In this document: positions 8,124-17,567 of the stretch, in pieces
Numbering within the stretch: the first letter of the stretch is position 1
How the letters are laid out: the number at the start of each line of letters is the position of its first letter
Source: Chaetoceros tenuissimus
Lineage: Eukaryota > Bacillariophyta > Thalassiosirophyceae > Chaetocerotales > Chaetocerotaceae
NCBI GenBank assembly: GCA_021927905.1
Contig: BLLK01000051.1
Coordinates: forward strand, 1,364,001-1,428,000
Direction of reading: 5' to 3'
DNA: 64,000 nt
The notes under the pieces: generated by a model
What the model was told of the DNA's origin: nothing
The model's input: only the letters and a program-made list of their open reading frames with translations
Databases searched by the model: none
Program-made: the position numbers and the translations under genes

Positions 8124-10109
8124 CTAAATTTTTGGTCGACGGTATAATGTAAATTTCATAACTGTACCTTTGAACTCATCTGAAGTTTTCTTTTCGACCA
8201 GTTCCAAATTACCTCCAATTCTACCCATCATTTCTTTACTAATGTCGAGTCCAATACCAGATCCAACAGTACTGTTTGAAGTATTGATGCCTCTGTAACC
8301 TCGTTCAAAGATTGTATCTATTTCATCTTTTTGTATTCCCGGTCCGTTATCTTCTACAAGAATGGTAACCCCTACCGGTTCGTCTTCCTCATTCGGCCTC
8401 AATGTAACTCTGATCATTGGACTTTTATTTTCAATGCCCGCTTCACCATCTTTTCCAAGTTTGACATATTTGATTGCATTGTCCAATACATTGATGACAG
8501 CTTCTTGCAATAGCCTAGGAACTATCTTGACACCCGGAAGCTCTACATCGTCACCTATGCCTATTATTTCCATATCGATTCCCATATCTCTAGCCATTGA
8601 TTGACATGGCGAAAACGTAGATTCCAGTACATCTGGAACAAAAGACATTTCAAACTTTACATTCTGACCATTTTCAATCATTTTTGGCGTTTTACGTTTC
8701 CTTTCAAGTCTCTTGTTGCGTCGCTGCACAACCAACATGGACCTCTCTTCTTCATTGGTCAATGTTTGAAGATAATTTTGAGTCTGCATACTTTTATCAT
8801 CTTTACTAAACTGACCCTTGTTTTGAGTTTGATTCCAAAGCACCATCTCCGAACTAGCCATTGGCGCTAAAAGCTTTTCATAAGAATTCAATTCCCGAAA
8901 GTCATCATCATCATCCAACGAATTCACCAAAGAATCAACTGGCAAAAGCAAATCGACAACTCGATCACTTTGCGCCACCATATCATTTACAATTTGCGAC
9001 AATTCCACATTATCATTACAAGTCGCCAAATTCCTTTGCAAAAGTTTCGAAAAAGTCCTCAATGCTTGAACTGGATTCTTGACTTGATGCAATTGATCAG
9101 CCATGGCAACCTTTATATCATGACTTTTGTATCGATTCCGAAACCGTTCCGAATCCATACAAAGTGCCAACGCTAGCGTTTCACCTACTCTGGATATTTG
9201 CTTTTTATCTTCTTTGGTCCATAGACTATAATCCAATGGTGCAGATGTTGATTTCCATATATCCAATAGTTTGACATCAGAAGGTGGATGTGCTCCCCAA
9301 ACTAATAGTACACCTACAGTCTGCGGTCCTGAGAATAGAGGTAAAGAAAGAGCAGTAGGTTTGACTTCCATGGCGTCATCACCATCGGTAGGTTGCGATC
9401 GTATATCACAAAATACTTCTTCACAGACTCCCACTGATCCAGATCCTGATGAACTTGATCCTTTGGACGATGCAAATGGATAAGTTGGTAAAAGGGCAGC
9501 AGCATGAGAGAAACCGGGTAATTGTGTCAATGTGGGTGGTAATGTCGGTGCCATACCCGATTGTGCATCGGATGCAATAAAAATTCGTTCTGACTTTGGA
9601 TGTGAGGGAAATACAAGAGATGGCATAAATTCGAGTTGACCAGTGTTTGGGTTCTCTTGTGGTAGATAAAGAGCTACAGATTTTATTTTGGAAGTTTTGT
9701 CTTTGGAATGATATTCAATTGAATTGTAAAGGAGTTCAAATTGTGAATTTGCGAGATCAAAGAATGTTTTGGATGGCATCAATGGAAATGGACTTTTTGC
9801 TTCCAATGGATCGACAGAAGGATTCTTTGTTTTGTTCTTTCTGTTGTTAAGTGGTGATGACTGACGTCTGTACTGACCACGATTTGAAATCTTTGAGCTA
9901 TTTTGATTGTTGACTATTCTTGATCTTTTCCTTGCTGCTATTGATACAAGTTCATCTCTTCTTCGTCTTGTCCTTCTTGATGAGAAGGATGATGGGTGAA
10001 GAAAGAATGAACATGAAGAGGAAAGAAATGCAGATGCAAAGAAATAGTTCGAAGAGGCAAGACATGTCACCCCTATCAGCACCAAGGCCACATCTTTTAT
10101 TCGTCTCAT
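8124..10109 (-). CDS. CSK: Chloroplast sensor kinase-like histidine kinase
   Basis: The product has 661 residues. The first 30 residues form a signal peptide ending in an ASAF motif (residues 25-28, Phe at the cleavage site). A Ser/Arg-rich transit-like stretch follows. This is the bipartite plastid targeting signal of diatoms. The middle (about 120-320) looks like a GAF-type sensor region. The dimerisation helix reads MADQLHQVKNPVQALRTF, with the candidate phospho-acceptor His at residue 341. The ATPase core shows an N box (LLQEAVINVLDNAIKYV), a G1 box (VEDNGPGI), an F box (IFERGYRG) and a G2 box (GSGIGLDISKEM). CSK proteins derive from cyanobacterial Hik2 and couple plastoquinone redox state to plastid transcription; some green-lineage members have lost the His, but here it is present. 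No receiver domain is attached. Start: first ATG in frame, giving a sensible signal peptide. Confidence 0.88.
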   Translation of the reverse strand: MRRIKDVALVLIGVTCLASSNYFFASAFLSSSCSFFLHPSSFSSRRTRRRRDELVSIAARKRSRIVNNQNSSKISNRGQYRRQSSPLNNRKNKTKNPSVDPLEAKSPFPLMPSKTFFDLANSQFELLYNSIEYHSKDKTSKIKSVALYLPQENPNTGQLEFMPSLVFPSHPKSERIFIASDAQSGMAPTLPPTLTQLPGFSHAAALLPTYPFASSKGSSSSGSGSVGVCEEVFCDIRSQPTDGDDAMEVKPTALSLPLFSGPQTVGVLLVWGAHPPSDVKLLDIWKSTSAPLDYSLWTKEDKKQISRVGETLALALCMDSERFRNRYKSHDIKVAMADQLHQVKNPVQALRTFSKLLQRNLATCNDNVELSQIVNDMVAQSDRVVDLLLPVDSLVNSLDDDDDFRELNSYEKLLAPMASSEMVLWNQTQNKGQFSKDDKSMQTQNYLQTLTNEEERSMLVVQRRNKRLERKRKTPKMIENGQNVKFEMSFVPDVLESTFSPCQSMARDMGIDMEIIGIGDDVELPGVKIVPRLLQEAVINVLDNAIKYVKLGKDGEAGIENKSPMIRVTLRPNEEDEPVGVTILVEDNGPGIQKDEIDTIFERGYRGINTSNSTVGSGIGLDISKEMMGRIGGNLELVEKKTSDEFKGTVMKFTLYRRPKI

Positions 10110-10505
10110 TCGTGATGAATGTTTTCACTGTATTTGACTGATAGATTTTAAATTGTTGATAAAAGAAGTGTAGTACAACTCTCTCATGGCTTCATTATTA
10201 GTTGACGACGTGATGACGTAAAACGTAAAACGAGATGTTTGTTGGTTTATGTGCTCAGGGAATTTCAAATTGGCTAGACGGAAGCCACATAGTATATCTA
10301 AATCTCTCTTAATCTGAAGTTTTGACATCTGCTGAGATGATATCAGAGTTCTCATTCATTTGGTCAATAAACTTCAAAGTGTTCTGTTTCGAAATACAAA
10401 CAATAAATAATGACAGAGTTCATTTAAAAATTTACCACAAATAGTATTCAATCAAATTTGACTCACTTGTTTTTCATTCAAATTTAAAAAGAACGTACCT
10501 ACAAC
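10110..10505. promoter_or_regulatory. Divergent intergenic region
   Basis: This is the 396 bases shared by the 5' sides of the sensor kinase (minus) and the cysteine-rich secreted protein (plus). No gene is seen; an AT-rich run precedes the plus-strand start. Confidence 0.4.
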
Positions 10506-11459
10506 ATGTCCAGTTCTCTACTAGCCACTTTCTTACTTTTCTTCTTCGCGATGATTGCATCTTTCAACCAAGTTGAGGGATCGTGTGCAGATGATGAGAA
10601 CTTCAAATTCTTACTAACAGGAACAAATTATAAATGGATCAAAAAATGCTCATTTATCTCGAATAACGAGAAGAGAGAGGAACACTGCAAATATGGCCAC
10701 GTCCAAGGTGGTTGTCCATTTACATGTGGAGAATGCGAGTGTCAAGACGACCCAGGCTTTACATTTGTGCTTGCAAAAACTCAAGAAATAAAGGACTGTT
10801 CATGGATTACAAGAAATAAAAAGAAAACTCATATTCGACGTCTAAGATATTGCTTCCCTGGTTCACCTTACTTTGGAGATGGAGTAATCGGAAGACATTG
10901 CAAGAATTCATGTGGATTTTGTAGTGCTACGTATGACACAACTCCAGAGGAGGAAAACTCTTTGACAGTTGTGCCGACCGATGCTAGCAATCAAACACCT
11001 TCTCCTTCTCCCACTTTGAACCTTCCCGAGGAAACCTCTGATGAGGAAGACTTCAATTTTTGCCCTAATGATATCCACGATAATACTAGTTTCCATTGGA
11101 AGCTGAATAAGTGGAAATGCTCAAAGCTTATTGAAAGTACAGATGAAAATGTCACAAAGAGAAGAAGGGCTAGTAATTGCGTAATTCACGAGGTAATGGC
11201 AAATTGTCCTCATGCATGTGCAATTTGTTGTGATGACAATCCAGAATTTCGATTTGAAACACCTGATGGAAGACAAAAAGCATGTGCTTATATCACAAAC
11301 AATCCAGATGAAGATGTCATCAAAAAGAGACAAAATAAGTTTTGTTACAGTGAAACCAAAAAATTTCTTCTCGAAAACTGTTCAAGGCAGTGTGTTGTGC
11401 GGCGTAAGAAGACGAGTTTCATAGTTAAAACTCCTTCATGTGGAGGAGTCAGAGGATAA
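10506..11459 (+). CDS. Secreted cysteine-rich repeat protein
   Basis: The product has 317 residues with a clear signal peptide (residues 1-25, ending VEGSC). Four repeats follow. Each starts with C followed by acidic residues and F.F, then K.CSWI or a variant, a basic stretch, a Cys near RR..YC, and a close C...CG.C. Repeats two and four begin CQDDPGF and CDDNPEF. A Ser/Thr/Pro linker (about residues 155-180) separates repeats two and three. This layout is common in diatom secretomes and recalls ShK-like folds. No catalytic residues are visible; the protein is likely extracellular or in the wall. The last repeat lacks its final Cys and ends in a basic tail (VVRRKKTSF), so a late frameshift or a missed splice is possible. 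Confidence 0.75.
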   Translation: MSSSLLATFLLFFFAMIASFNQVEGSCADDENFKFLLTGTNYKWIKKCSFISNNEKREEHCKYGHVQGGCPFTCGECECQDDPGFTFVLAKTQEIKDCSWITRNKKKTHIRRLRYCFPGSPYFGDGVIGRHCKNSCGFCSATYDTTPEEENSLTVVPTDASNQTPSPSPTLNLPEETSDEEDFNFCPNDIHDNTSFHWKLNKWKCSKLIESTDENVTKRRRASNCVIHEVMANCPHACAICCDDNPEFRFETPDGRQKACAYITNNPDEDVIKKRQNKFCYSETKKFLLENCSRQCVVRRKKTSFIVKTPSCGGVRG

Positions 11460-12005
11460 TCATAAGAGTGAGAAAGTTCGGATAATATATATGGACTAAG
11501 TATTTGTCAATGAATAAGTTGTTTATGAATACATATAGCAGAAAGAATGAACATTTATAAGGATAAAAAATAAAATATAAAATAGGAGAACAACAAGAAT
11601 AAGAAATCATGTCTAACTAAACCAGCCTAAACAATGTGAATCGAAAACTCTTTTTTGTTTAGTGAAATTGCAAACAAATCCAACGAATCTACAGAATATG
11701 AGAATAGTCAGATGGCCAGGTTGTCAGCTGAAGATGGTTTTGTTTGGAGGGTTCGGGTTCAATGAACATTGAAGTTAAAAAATGATCATTATGAAAGACG
11801 TTATTTGAAAAATAACCTTTTAGGCTATTCGATGAGAACCACTCATCTCATCCATTTTTAGATTTCTTTTTCCTGAATCTCGGAATTGTTCTTTCCTCTT
11901 TACTTATTCATCATTCCATTCAATTCCATCGAGTGCTATACTCCACATTCCGTAGGAGTACCATTCAACTCTTTATCTTAACTTAGACCAACATTATTAT
12001 ATAAA
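11460..12005. other. Intergenic
   Basis: This is the 3' side of the cysteine-rich gene and the promoter side of the phosphoribosyltransferase gene. I see nothing beyond AT-rich sequence. Confidence 0.4.
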
Positions 12006-12740
12006 ATGGGAAAGAGTTCTTCCAAGAAACAAGCATCCATGATTTTCGTCACTAAAACTCCATTAGAATCATCTCAACAAACTGCACTACGGACTCATCC
12101 AATTTCCGACACCAAGGTACAAAATACAACTACAGTGGTCTATCCTCAAATGTACAAGGGTCACTTTGACAAATTAATACTCTCCAATTACGATATACAA
12201 AAAAGATGTAAAGAAATGGCCATCTACATCCACAACACGTATCCCCACAATGAACCTCTGGTATTAATGTGTACTCTGAAAGGAAGTGCGCCATTTTTCA
12301 GTATGCTATGTAACGAATTATCATTGGTAGGTCATCCCTACATGATTGAATTCTACAGAGCACAGAGTTATGAAGGATTAAGTTCCAGTCAACATGTCAA
12401 GATGGATGCTAGTCAATTACCAAAAAGCATACAAGGTAGACATTTATTAATTGTAGAAGATATCATTGACACGGGTTTAACCATGCAAAAACTAATGGAA
12501 GCGGTCGAGACCAAGAATCCCAAGAGTTGCAAAGCGTGTAGTATGTTAGTCAAGAGATTAGAACAAGAAAGTGGTAATACAACGAATCAAGTTTCATTCG
12601 AGCAGGAGTTGATTGGCTTTTCCATTCCGGATAAGTTTGTCGTTGGTTTTGGATTAGATTATAATCAAATGTATAGAGATTTGAGGGATATTTGGATTTT
12701 GAATGAGACTGGAATCAAATATGGTGGTTTTGAGAAGTAA
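12006..12740 (+). CDS. HPRT: Hypoxanthine-guanine phosphoribosyltransferase
   Basis: The product has 244 residues. It joins hypoxanthine or guanine to PRPP in purine salvage. The core spans about residues 48-240. VLMCTLKGSAPF (about 86-97) holds the Lys-Gly loop, the flexible loop region reads RAQSYEG (118-124), and the PRPP-binding signature LLIVEDIIDTGLTM lies at 147-160 with the acidic pair E151 and D152. The C-terminal FVVGFGLDYNQMYRDLRDIW matches the purine-binding hood (family form VVGYALDYNE..RDL). An N-terminal extension of about 45 residues, rich in Ser, Lys and Thr, is longer than in animal HPRT; its role is unknown. A single exon, with the first ATG used. Confidence 0.95.
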   Translation: MGKSSSKKQASMIFVTKTPLESSQQTALRTHPISDTKVQNTTTVVYPQMYKGHFDKLILSNYDIQKRCKEMAIYIHNTYPHNEPLVLMCTLKGSAPFFSMLCNELSLVGHPYMIEFYRAQSYEGLSSSQHVKMDASQLPKSIQGRHLLIVEDIIDTGLTMQKLMEAVETKNPKSCKACSMLVKRLEQESGNTTNQVSFEQELIGFSIPDKFVVGFGLDYNQMYRDLRDIWILNETGIKYGGFEK

Positions 12741-13427
12741 ATATCGAATGATAGTGTCAGTATTAGAAATTAGTGAATGGGTATACTAGGGCGGTGCAAA
12801 CCGCAGTATTTGAAAATGTTGAATCGTGAGTAAAAATTAAAATAATTACATAATGTAAAACCAAATTGAAATTGGATATAGAATTCGTACGTTCTATCTT
12901 CATAATGCATGTCTCGTGAAAAGTGGTTGAACACCGCATCGTCCAATAATTAATTCAAGTGCTTAGAAATAGTTCCGGAGGTTTGTTGATTTTACTCGGA
13001 GAAATAAGAAAAGTATCGAATAATAAGCAAATAAATATTGCAGTATCTTAGATATGATTTATAGTAGTAATATATACAAAAAGCATATCAGTATGCCCTA
13101 AGCACATTTGTTCTAATTCCGTCTATTTTTATTTTTATGGTGTTTTACAACATTACATTTAATTCATCTTGTAGATTACTCCAATGAATATAGATGATAC
13201 ATGATGGTCGCCATTTCATACCAACAGATTGCCAAAAAGAATGTATTGCAATTTTGTAATTTCAATACTTCCTTTCCAAAGGAACGAGACAACCATCTGC
13301 AAGTAACAAATGCCTCAACCGCCGCCGTTACTAATAGATAAAGATCTCTTTCTACTATCCACCAGACGATATCCCAAATCACTCACATATCCATTCATCT
13401 CCTTCAGCAATCCCTCATCAATATTCC
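12741..13427. other. Intergenic between convergent genes
   Basis: There are 687 bases between two convergent 3' ends. Open frames here are short and have no family resemblance. No RNA gene or repeat is seen. Confidence 0.4.
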
Positions 13428-13625
13428 CTACGAAGCAGGTTCAGCTGGAGCATCAGGACTGAGATCAAAATCCAAATCATATTTCTTGGAATGTCTGGCA
13501 GATCGATCAATATCTTCATCGGCACCAGCAGGAGCAGCACCTCTCTCCTTCTTCCAATCGGAATACGATTTCGTCGACTGGTCGACTACTGGATCCTCTA
13601 CTTTCTTACTCTGACAACCTCCCAT
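13428..13625 (-). CDS. Acylation-type small protein (MGGC start)
   Basis: The product has 65 residues. It opens MGGCQSKK: Gly2 with a small residue at position 6 fits an N-myristoylation signal and Cys4 fits a palmitoylation site, so membrane attachment is expected. The body is hydrophilic (DWKKERGAAP, then EDIDRSARHSKKYDLDFDL) and ends in Ala/Pro/Ser. There is no transmembrane segment. The start context and composition make it a believable gene, but I recognise no family. It sits head to head with the gene at 13980, sharing a 354-base region. Confidence 0.65.
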   Translation of the reverse strand: MGGCQSKKVEDPVVDQSTKSYSDWKKERGAAPAGADEDIDRSARHSKKYDLDFDLSPDAPAEPAS

Positions 13626-13979
13626 ATTGAAAATTAATTAAATCCTGTAATGAATGTATCGGAATAGCTAGAACTAGACTGATCGGCCGAAGAAATTGAA
13701 GAACCTTGTACTTCTGCTGCTTTGCATGTTCATGTATCATCATGTAACACATCACCAATTCTCTGCAACTTCCCAAAATTGAAGAGAAGTTGAAGTCCCA
13801 ACCCGTCTTCTTATTTACCAGTCACTTACTGGTTTATAAAATGGTCATTTTATTTTACCAAGTTGAAAGGGATAGAAAAAGATACACTTCGCATTCTGCA
13901 AAACACATCATCGCTCTTTTATTTCATTCTTTATTCTTTTACATACGATCAGGAGCGACGGCCATTCATTAAATAAGAA
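13626..13979. promoter_or_regulatory. Divergent intergenic region
   Basis: This lies between the small acylated protein (minus) and the Tim44-like candidate (plus). It probably carries both promoters; no specific site is recognised. Confidence 0.35.
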
Positions 13980-15485
13980 ATGATAACCATAGCTCGTCCA
14001 TCTAGAATTCTATCGAGGCGAAAGTTGGGACTGACTGCCTCTTTCGATCGGCTTTTACAAGAAGATGATTTCTTTGCATCGTCATCAAGAGATGTGAAGA
14101 AAATAACATTCAGTTGTCAATTGAATAGAAAAGACTTGTCACCTTCTTCTTCTTCTTTTGAATTGAATCAGAGATTATCAAATAGAGTATCTCTTGTCAA
14201 CAATAAACTATTTGCATCTTCTAGTCTTTACCCTCATGCTTCTATCAAGATATATCCAAGTACGAGAAAGATACACTCAACCATACTAAAGCATGCTCAA
14301 GACAAACAAGAAACAAAACTCAAAGCAGGTCAAGAAACATTTATAGATTCACCCAATAACAAAAAAGATCCAGTCGTCTTAAAAACAAACCCAAGAGCAT
14401 TATTCCCATGGAGACATTCGCCATATGTTTTGAAACGAATCAATCCGGAAAGTGTAGAATTTATAACACAGGGAGCGTACCCTGGTCCACATCTTCCTTT
14501 TATGAATCAATTTGTTAGATCTTTGGCGTGGATTAATGCTGCTGGCTTTTTAGGTGCCAAAGTTTTGAGTTATTTTTCGTGGCAGCGGGAACTTGAAGAG
14601 GGGTTTTTGTATGCTTTTGAAGTGGCTGTTCAGGAGATGCTGGATGATGTTTATAAGAATAGTAAGACTGCAAGTGGAGATGGTAATGAGGAGGAGGTTA
14701 TTGGAGAGGAGAATGAAGGAAAACAAGAAGAAATATCAATAAAAAAGGATAAAGAAGGTAAAAATGAAACTACGGAAACTATAGAAGCAAAAGAAGAAGG
14801 AAACGCTACCTCCGACAAAGAGTCAGCCACAGAAGACTTTCCGATATCATTTCAGCATTCCATCACACCTACAGACGATTATCATCTCAAACAAGCATCG
14901 CAAGAAGACGCATCACATCACATGATTGAATCAACACTGATTTCACTCTACAGATCAGCGCATACATTTGGCAAACACAAATTGGAAATTAATTTACAAT
15001 CGAGACCGAAAGAAGCTAGACTGGAATCATTATTTGTATTTCCATTCTTGACTCGAAAAGAAGTGGAGGATCATTTACATCTCAAACATAATTATCGAAA
15101 TATTGTAAAGGCTATTCAGACGAAAACTATGGAGGCTGGAAGGGAGCTTAGCTTTTATGAAATTGGAAATGTGGTTGCAGAAGAGTTGGATCAGTTGTCA
15201 GCGAAGCAAATGAGAAGGAATGCGAGTGGGAATATGCAGATTACCATTGTGGCGCAAGTTTCGATTCAATGCGATGAGATTTTTAAAGTTGTAGATACTG
15301 AGATTGGCGATGTTGTACAAGGTGATAAAGATGGAAAGATCAATGATGTAACGCACTTGGTGAGGTTTGAAATGGTGGTGGATTTGACACAAGATGGAGA
15401 TGTGCAACTAGGCACTTGGCAAATCACGGACTGGGATGATTTGTTGGATGGAAACATGTTCTTTTCCGATTATCATACAGTCTAA
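13980..15485 (+). CDS. Probable mitochondrial protein, Tim44/NTF2-like C-terminus (tentative)
   Basis: The product has 501 residues. The N-terminus (MITIARPSRILSRRKLGLTA) is basic and free of acids until residue 23, as in mitochondrial presequences. A conserved-looking central block (about 135-225) includes PRALFPWRHSPYVLKRINPE and a short hydrophobic patch. Residues 225-300 are a Glu/Lys-rich linker, probably disordered. The C-terminal third has alternating strands (MQITIVAQVSI, then HLVRFEMVVDL) ending GTWQITDWDDLL, which recalls Tim44-like or MBA1-type domains that meet the inner membrane or ribosome. That resemblance is weak; the family is not proven. Single exon. Confidence 0.6.
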   Translation: MITIARPSRILSRRKLGLTASFDRLLQEDDFFASSSRDVKKITFSCQLNRKDLSPSSSSFELNQRLSNRVSLVNNKLFASSSLYPHASIKIYPSTRKIHSTILKHAQDKQETKLKAGQETFIDSPNNKKDPVVLKTNPRALFPWRHSPYVLKRINPESVEFITQGAYPGPHLPFMNQFVRSLAWINAAGFLGAKVLSYFSWQRELEEGFLYAFEVAVQEMLDDVYKNSKTASGDGNEEEVIGEENEGKQEEISIKKDKEGKNETTETIEAKEEGNATSDKESATEDFPISFQHSITPTDDYHLKQASQEDASHHMIESTLISLYRSAHTFGKHKLEINLQSRPKEARLESLFVFPFLTRKEVEDHLHLKHNYRNIVKAIQTKTMEAGRELSFYEIGNVVAEELDQLSAKQMRRNASGNMQITIVAQVSIQCDEIFKVVDTEIGDVVQGDKDGKINDVTHLVRFEMVVDLTQDGDVQLGTWQITDWDDLLDGNMFFSDYHTV

Positions 15486-15552
15486 AGATGAAGAAGAACC
15501 TTTATAGATGGCAACGAGTCGCAAAAGATTACTTGTCATTGGTTCCATTAAT

Positions 15553-17016
15553 TTAGCATTGAAACCAATGAGGCTTACTATCTATACTAGGAGTCATCCA
15601 CTTCAATCCTTCTGGAACATAAAAGTAATTCTGCAAGTTTTCACGAAACAGCCTACTATTCATTACCAATGTCGAATATGTAGATATTTGAGTACCTATA
15701 AATATCTTGCTTTGAACTGCCAAAAAGAAATTCACAATCGATCCTGCAATATTACTATATCGTTTGTAAAATCCATTGCTGGAGTTCTCAACAATGTCAG
15801 ATCCAGCTTCGACGACCTTGACGGATCCACCCCACATTCCTTTTTGGATGAGTTTATTAATGACTTGTAAATTGTACGCATTCAAAGTATGAATTTCATC
15901 CTTGACATTGGTTCGCTGTGCTTCCGCTTCCATAAGCGCCCGACTAAACACAATCAATACAGAATTGACTGGTTTTTCAGGAAACTGCTGATATATTTGT
16001 TGCATAATTTGAGTCACATTCATCATTCGATATTGAGTACATATCCTTGCATTCTCACGTCCCATATCCGGTTCGACACGTAAATGCAACGTCATGTATC
16101 CACTTTCAGTGGTATTCTCTCCATCATTCTCTAACGAATGTATTATCTCATTTATAATTTGTTGCAAATAGGGATGAGGCCTCCATGCCGATTTCAAAAT
16201 AGTTTTGTACATTTCATATTGTCGCGGTAGATATTTCGTCACATTTGATTTTTCTTGCGTCCTTACAAATTCTTTATATTTGTTTTTGGCTTGCATAGGA
16301 TGTCTCCCAATCGGTTCGGGTATCATGACATTTTCAAATAACTTTTTCTCAGGTGGTACATTGTATGAAACTTTGTCATAATTAAAAGTTTCATTTTTTC
16401 CAATGTCAATCGTCTTAATTTCACTTTGTAAATTTGTATCGGGATGCGCTTCTTGATAACTTTCAAAAGATGCAAATCTCGGTAATGTCGGATAGAACGT
16501 GTTCCAATGCACGACATCAAATAACATTTTATGCGATACGTATTCATTTGTACCATATGTATCCTTCCATGTAAATGATTCTTCAATGATTTCATCTCTT
16601 TTTTCCATGAATGAAAGAAACATGAGTCCTATGAATTTCATGTATTGATTGCATAATCCTGCAATCATTATTCCTGTATGAAATGCAGTATTGGCTGATG
16701 GTAAATGCTGCAATGTGTCTTCCAGTTGTTGATCGTAATTCTTCTCTTCTTTTTGTTGTTGTTCGATATTCTTAACCTGTTTAGATGTCTCCTGAACATG
16801 TTTTGTTTCTACAGGTATGTCTGTCGTTTCCACTGGCTTTATTCTTTGATTTTCTTGAGTAGAATCTACATCAATGTGCTGCTGCTGATCTACATTTTGC
16901 ATAAAGTGCGAGATATTCTTGGTGCTGTGTACAAAAAAGACATTTATAGCCGCAATACTGAATGATATGCAAAGAAGCAGCTTTGTAAATGTAGAGGTCT
17001 TGGTGCTTCTCATCAT
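15553..17016 (-). CDS. Type II membrane glycosyltransferase, O-fucosyltransferase-like
   Basis: The product has 487 residues. A signal anchor (about 10-30, LLLCISFSIAAINVFFVH) is followed by a Gln/Glu-rich stem (40-95) and a lumenal domain. The domain opens FHTGIMIAGLCNQYMKFIG, like the GGLGNQ start of GDP-fucose O-fucosyltransferases, and has HLRVEPDMGR (family form HLR.E.D) in the middle. Near the end come GMWGGSVKVVEAGSD and FFLAVQSKIFIGTQISTYS, matching the late nucleotide-binding motifs. It would act in the Golgi on protein or wall glycans. A paralogue lies at the right edge (63310-64000). It converges with the gene at 13980; the two stops are 67 bases apart. Confidence 0.75.
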   Translation of the reverse strand: MMRSTKTSTFTKLLLCISFSIAAINVFFVHSTKNISHFMQNVDQQQHIDVDSTQENQRIKPVETTDIPVETKHVQETSKQVKNIEQQQKEEKNYDQQLEDTLQHLPSANTAFHTGIMIAGLCNQYMKFIGLMFLSFMEKRDEIIEESFTWKDTYGTNEYVSHKMLFDVVHWNTFYPTLPRFASFESYQEAHPDTNLQSEIKTIDIGKNETFNYDKVSYNVPPEKKLFENVMIPEPIGRHPMQAKNKYKEFVRTQEKSNVTKYLPRQYEMYKTILKSAWRPHPYLQQIINEIIHSLENDGENTTESGYMTLHLRVEPDMGRENARICTQYRMMNVTQIMQQIYQQFPEKPVNSVLIVFSRALMEAEAQRTNVKDEIHTLNAYNLQVINKLIQKGMWGGSVKVVEAGSDIVENSSNGFYKRYSNIAGSIVNFFLAVQSKIFIGTQISTYSTLVMNSRLFRENLQNYFYVPEGLKWMTPSIDSKPHWFQC

Positions 17017-17567
17017 ATTGTTTTCATGGCTTTCTTTTGGTTGGTATAGTATTCCTTTTCTAATTCAATTCAAATACAGGGTGAGCCAAGAGCCAAGCTA
17101 TCGACACAAACTCAAACTCAAAAAAGCAACGAACATCTCTCTCAGGTCTTGAAATTGCAACGGATGTCATAATGTGAAATTAGCTCATTCCCATCAAAAT
17201 TGTTATTCATTCTGAACGGTTTATATTTGTAACTGTTATACGATATCTCACATTTTCTGTAAAATGACCATATTTTCATGTTATGTTCATGAACAAATAG
17301 ATCAAAAGTAAAAAGGCACCTTTGCACCAAACCTCTCTACTGCTCATTTGTCATACCTTCCAGTTTTGATAATATTTCCTAAATGTATGGCTAGAAATTG
17401 AATAAGCCATCACCCTCGTGTGCCTTCAAAACAAAAGATGACAATTTTCACTTATGACTAAAGTCACTGTGTAGTCATTACACTCCGAATAATGAGTGTT
17501 GAAAAAGCAAGAAGAAAACAAGTTACAAGCACATCCATAAAAAAGTCACAAACTATCCAGCCCTACC
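17017..17567. promoter_or_regulatory. Divergent intergenic region
   Basis: There are 551 bases between the glycosyltransferase (minus) and the first SGNH hydrolase (plus). No repeats or RNA genes are seen. Confidence 0.35.

Noticed and set aside
15508-15870. Plus-strand open frame opposite the glycosyltransferase
   Set aside because: It is antisense to a gene with strong family motifs and has no resemblance to a protein family.
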